DNA of 26,285 bases from TMED14 sp964475135 (GTDB lineage: Bacteria; Bacteroidota; Bacteroidia; Flavobacteriales; Schleiferiaceae). The notes under the pieces were generated by a model. That model was not told the origin of the DNA. It did not search any database and saw only the letters and a program-made list of their open reading frames with translations. The stretch lies in assembly GCA_964475135.1 (NCBI GenBank), contig CAYYWL010000023.1:1-26285 (forward strand), written 5' to 3'. This document shows, piece after piece, positions 24,292-26,285 of the stretch. Within the stretch, counting starts at the first letter, position 1; the number at the start of each line of letters is the position of its first letter. The position numbers were made by a program, and so were the translations under genes.

Positions 24292-25173
24292 ATGAACGCG
24301 CTTCTTACCTACTTAAAGGGCATCGCCATGGGCGCTGCCGACGTCGTCCCGGGCGTTTCGGGCGGAACCATCGCCTACCTCACCGGCATTTACCAACGCT
24401 TACTGGACGCAATCCACGCTGCAGGTGGCACGATGTGGGTCGCTCTTCGCCGCGACGGAATCGCTGCCGCATGGAAGGCCGTCGATGGGTGGTTTCTTTT
24501 GGCCTTACTTGGCGGAATCGGAACCTCAATTCTAAGTCTTTCGAAATTGGTGCTTTGGGGGTTGGAATTTCACCCGACCATCATTTGGAGTTTTTTCTTC
24601 GGACTCATCGTCGCAAGTTTGAAAATGCTGCTCCGTGATGTCAATGGGGCTTGGCTCGTGTTCATCGCCGGAATCGCACTCGGATTCGTTCTTTCATCGA
24701 TGCCAGCCGGGCACGTTGAGCTCACTCCTGCCTTTACGTTTGCTGCAGGTTTCCTTGCCATCTGCGCAATGATTCTTCCTGGTATTTCAGGTTCATTCAT
24801 TTTGGTACTTCTCGGGGCCTACGAGCCCATTCTGAATGCAGTGCACGAACGAGAACTCTCCATTGTGGCCGTTTTTGCCAGCGGATGCATCATTGGCTTG
24901 CTGACATTTGGACGCTTACTACGCTGGCTTTTTCACCGATTCGAACAAGCCACGATATCACTAATGACAGGCTTTATCGTTGGTTCATTGGTCAAAGTAT
25001 GGCCGTTTCGCGGAATTCGCGCCGGCTGGGAACTACCCATTTCTCCCGGCGCATGGCAGCTTGAAACGGGTCTTGAAATCTCTTGGGTTGGAATTGCGAG
25101 TGCCGCTGTTTTAGGGGCAGTTGTTGTGCTGGGCTTGGACGCTTGGGCACAATCGCGGCAGCCCAAATCCTGA
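24292..25173 (+). CDS. DUF368-family membrane protein (PopT-like polyprenyl-phosphate translocase)
   Basis: This 293-residue integral membrane protein has about eight hydrophobic segments. It carries the DUF368 signature GAADVVPGVSGGTIAYL near the N-terminus and a related segment MILPGISGSFILVLLGAYE in the middle, consistent with an internal inverted duplication. DUF368 proteins have been reported (PopT) to flip undecaprenyl phosphate back to the cytoplasmic face so the lipid carrier can be reused in peptidoglycan and surface-glycan synthesis. That role is from the family, not shown here. Some Bacteroidota have two adjacent copies, but only one is present here. It overlaps nothing, and aroE starts two bases after its stop. 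Confidence 0.92.
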   Translation: MNALLTYLKGIAMGAADVVPGVSGGTIAYLTGIYQRLLDAIHAAGGTMWVALRRDGIAAAWKAVDGWFLLALLGGIGTSILSLSKLVLWGLEFHPTIIWSFFFGLIVASLKMLLRDVNGAWLVFIAGIALGFVLSSMPAGHVELTPAFTFAAGFLAICAMILPGISGSFILVLLGAYEPILNAVHERELSIVAVFASGCIIGLLTFGRLLRWLFHRFEQATISLMTGFIVGSLVKVWPFRGIRAGWELPISPGAWQLETGLEISWVGIASAAVLGAVVVLGLDAWAQSRQPKS

Positions 25174-25175
25174 GA

Positions 25176-25952
25176 ATGTTTCGGTTTGGACTCCTTCGGG
25201 CCGCAGGGCCACCCTCGAGGTCTCCGGAACTCTACCGGGCCCTTTGGGCCGGTCACTCTTTGGAGTCTGAATTGAGCTACGCGACCCTGGACCTTGAACC
25301 GCGCGCAGACTGGACGAAATGGCTGCACGAGGCACACACCGCGGGCTGGAGCGGCTTCAACGCCACGATTCCGCACAAAATCGATGTATTTAATTCGGTA
25401 CCCGACCGCACCGCCGCCGCACAGGCCATCGGTGCCACCAATTGCCTCGTTCGCACCCCATTGGGCTGGCAGTGCCACAACACCGACGCCGAAGGATTTT
25501 GGGAAGGCTGGACCAACCACTGGAACAGCTATCTACCGCGGCACCAGCGCGCGTGGATCCTCGGAAACGGCGGAGCAGCGCGCGCCATCGCCTATGCACT
25601 GATGTCGCGTGGATTTGAGGTCGATTGCTTTGCTCGTTCGCCTCGTCACGACTTTTTAGGTCTGGAGCAGCTGCCATTTGAAGCCACCGCAGATGCTTCG
25701 CCGCCCGACGTCATCGTCAACGCGACTGCACTTGGGCACGGAACCCAATCCCACCTCGCTCCTCCCATCACCTGGCCAGACCTTCGCGGTGCATGGGTTA
25801 TTGATGCCGTTTACGGTTCCGAACCTACACCTTTTCAAGTTAAAGGAGCCCAAATGGGTGCGCGCGTGCTCGACGGAATGCCAATGTTGCGCATGCAAGC
25901 AAAAAAAGCATGGGAGTATTGGTCAGGTATGCTGAATATACCCGACTTTTGA
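25176..25952 (+). CDS. aroE: Shikimate dehydrogenase
   Basis: This 258-residue NADPH-dependent enzyme reduces 3-dehydroshikimate to shikimate in aromatic amino acid synthesis. Visible motifs are the substrate-binding S-R-S (14-16), FNATIPHK with catalytic lysine K68, GATNCLV, N102-T-D104 with the catalytic aspartate, and the cofactor loop GNGGAARA (from 130). The C-terminal VIDAVYGSEPTPF and DGMPMLRMQA are also typical. The N-terminal SxS region (GPPSRSPELY) is shorter than the common G-x-P-x-x-H-S-x-S-P. I chose the ATG at 25176, two bases after the DUF368 stop. The longer frame starts inside that gene. Tight spacing indicates co-transcription. Confidence 0.93.
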   Translation: MFRFGLLRAAGPPSRSPELYRALWAGHSLESELSYATLDLEPRADWTKWLHEAHTAGWSGFNATIPHKIDVFNSVPDRTAAAQAIGATNCLVRTPLGWQCHNTDAEGFWEGWTNHWNSYLPRHQRAWILGNGGAARAIAYALMSRGFEVDCFARSPRHDFLGLEQLPFEATADASPPDVIVNATALGHGTQSHLAPPITWPDLRGAWVIDAVYGSEPTPFQVKGAQMGARVLDGMPMLRMQAKKAWEYWSGMLNIPDF

Positions 25953-25982
25953 GGCCCAATTCAACACATTAAGCCACACGTC

Positions 25983-26285
25983 ATGGTGGAACACGACCAA
26001 AATCCCCTCGAAGGGAGTACGCCCGAAGTAGAAAGCCAGCTCGACGCTGTGAGCCAAGAGCCCGCAGCAGCAAGCCAGGAACCAGAAACGAGTAACGAGG
26101 AACCAGCAGCCAGCGAGCCAGTTGCCATCAGTGAAGAGCCAGCAGCCAGCGAGCCAGAAGCCATCAGCGAAGCGCCAGCAGCCAGCAAGCCAGAAGCCAT
26201 CAGCGAAGCGCCAGCAGCCAGCGAGCCAGAAGCCAGCGAGCCAGAAGCCATCAGCGAAGCGCCAGCAGCCAGCGAGCCAGAAGCT
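25983..26285 (+). CDS. N-terminus of a repeat-rich protein, probably DUF349 family (partial)
   Basis: An open frame starts at ATG 25983, 30 bases after aroE, and runs off the right edge without a stop. The first 101 residues are acidic and of low complexity, almost only A, E, P, S with some I, from residue about 25 onward. Repeats of A-I-S-E-A-P-A-A-S-E-P-E dominate. No folded domain, signal peptide or membrane helix is visible. In Bacteroidota a DUF349 protein with an acidic, disordered N-terminus often follows aroE, so that identity is likely, but it is inferred from position and composition only. No promoter box was seen before the start. Confidence 0.6.
   Translation, partial: MVEHDQNPLEGSTPEVESQLDAVSQEPAAASQEPETSNEEPAASEPVAISEEPAASEPEAISEAPAASKPEAISEAPAASEPEASEPEAISEAPAASEPEA
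26124..26282 (+). repeat. 36-bp coding minisatellite (12-residue unit)
   Basis: Units of 36 bp begin at 26124, 26160, 26196 and 26247. A 15-bp partial unit at 26232-26246 is inserted before the last. Each unit starts GCCATCAG and encodes A-I-S-E-[E/A]-P-A-A-S-[E/K]-P-E. Copies differ by a few bases. An older partial copy lies just before, from about 26097. All units keep the reading frame, so gain or loss changes only the length of a disordered tail. The array continues to the window edge. Confidence 0.9.

Noticed and set aside
25961..26251. A minus-strand frame of A/S/G/L repeats opposite the minisatellite
   Set aside because: It is the antisense reading of the repeat units. The plus-strand frame fits the operon direction and continues past the window.
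26124..26282. Regular 36-bp repeats that might be taken for a CRISPR array
   Set aside because: There are no spacers: the units are directly adjacent, in frame and coding.

Overview
The window is chromosomal DNA from a member of the Bacteroidota, most likely a flavobacterial-type lineage with unusually high GC (about 55-57% by eye). Three proteins carry features of type IX secretion cargo: a C-terminal domain of sorting type B on one and of type A on two. The PG_1098-like methyltransferase, the N-terminal domain of the 427-residue protein and the aroE/DUF349 neighbourhood are also typical of this phylum. Start codons lack Shine-Dalgarno sequences, and many are preceded by boxes resembling the Bacteroidota -7 promoter element TAnnTTTG. 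No rRNA, tRNA, CRISPR array, insertion sequence or phage gene was seen.

Layout. (1) 1-71: the last codons of trmD. (2) 99-5136: two secreted proteins, a GH92 alpha-mannosidase and a CotH-kinase/lamin-tail protein with a probable T9SS tail. (3) 5141-7870: a family-2 glycosyltransferase, a YigZ/IMPACT protein, a small cNMP-binding-like protein and a ten-helix permease of DMT type. (4) 7898-9888: an uncharacterised 427-residue protein with a Bacteroidota N-terminal domain, a short intergenic region with five phased GTAC motifs and a UUCG terminator, and an AlbA_2/winged-helix protein. (5) 9919-11799: mscL, a nitroreductase and a TerC-family membrane protein. (6) 11813-20232: two very large T9SS cargo proteins flanking a SAM methyltransferase. 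(7) 20229-22757: a cysteine desulfurase and a phosphohexomutase (GlmM type) on the minus strand. (8) 22890-26285: a TPR protein, a DUF368 membrane protein, aroE and the repeat-rich start of what is probably a DUF349 protein.

The genome is very compact. No gap exceeds about 132 bases. Convergent genes overlap at their stop codons, and divergent starts lie only 16-39 bases apart in four of five cases. Nine start codons lie just 4-5 bases downstream of a TA[A/C/T][C/G]TTNN box, which, if these are promoters, predicts leaderless or nearly leaderless mRNAs.

The most interesting local signal is a GTAC-based element. A 17-bp palindrome (GGTACA-N5-TGTACC) lies between the divergent permease and 427-residue genes. 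Five further GTAC motifs at 11-12 bp spacing lie immediately 3' of the 427-residue gene. Together they suggest an undescribed DNA- or RNA-binding system centred on that gene. This is inference: nothing in the sequence proves binding.
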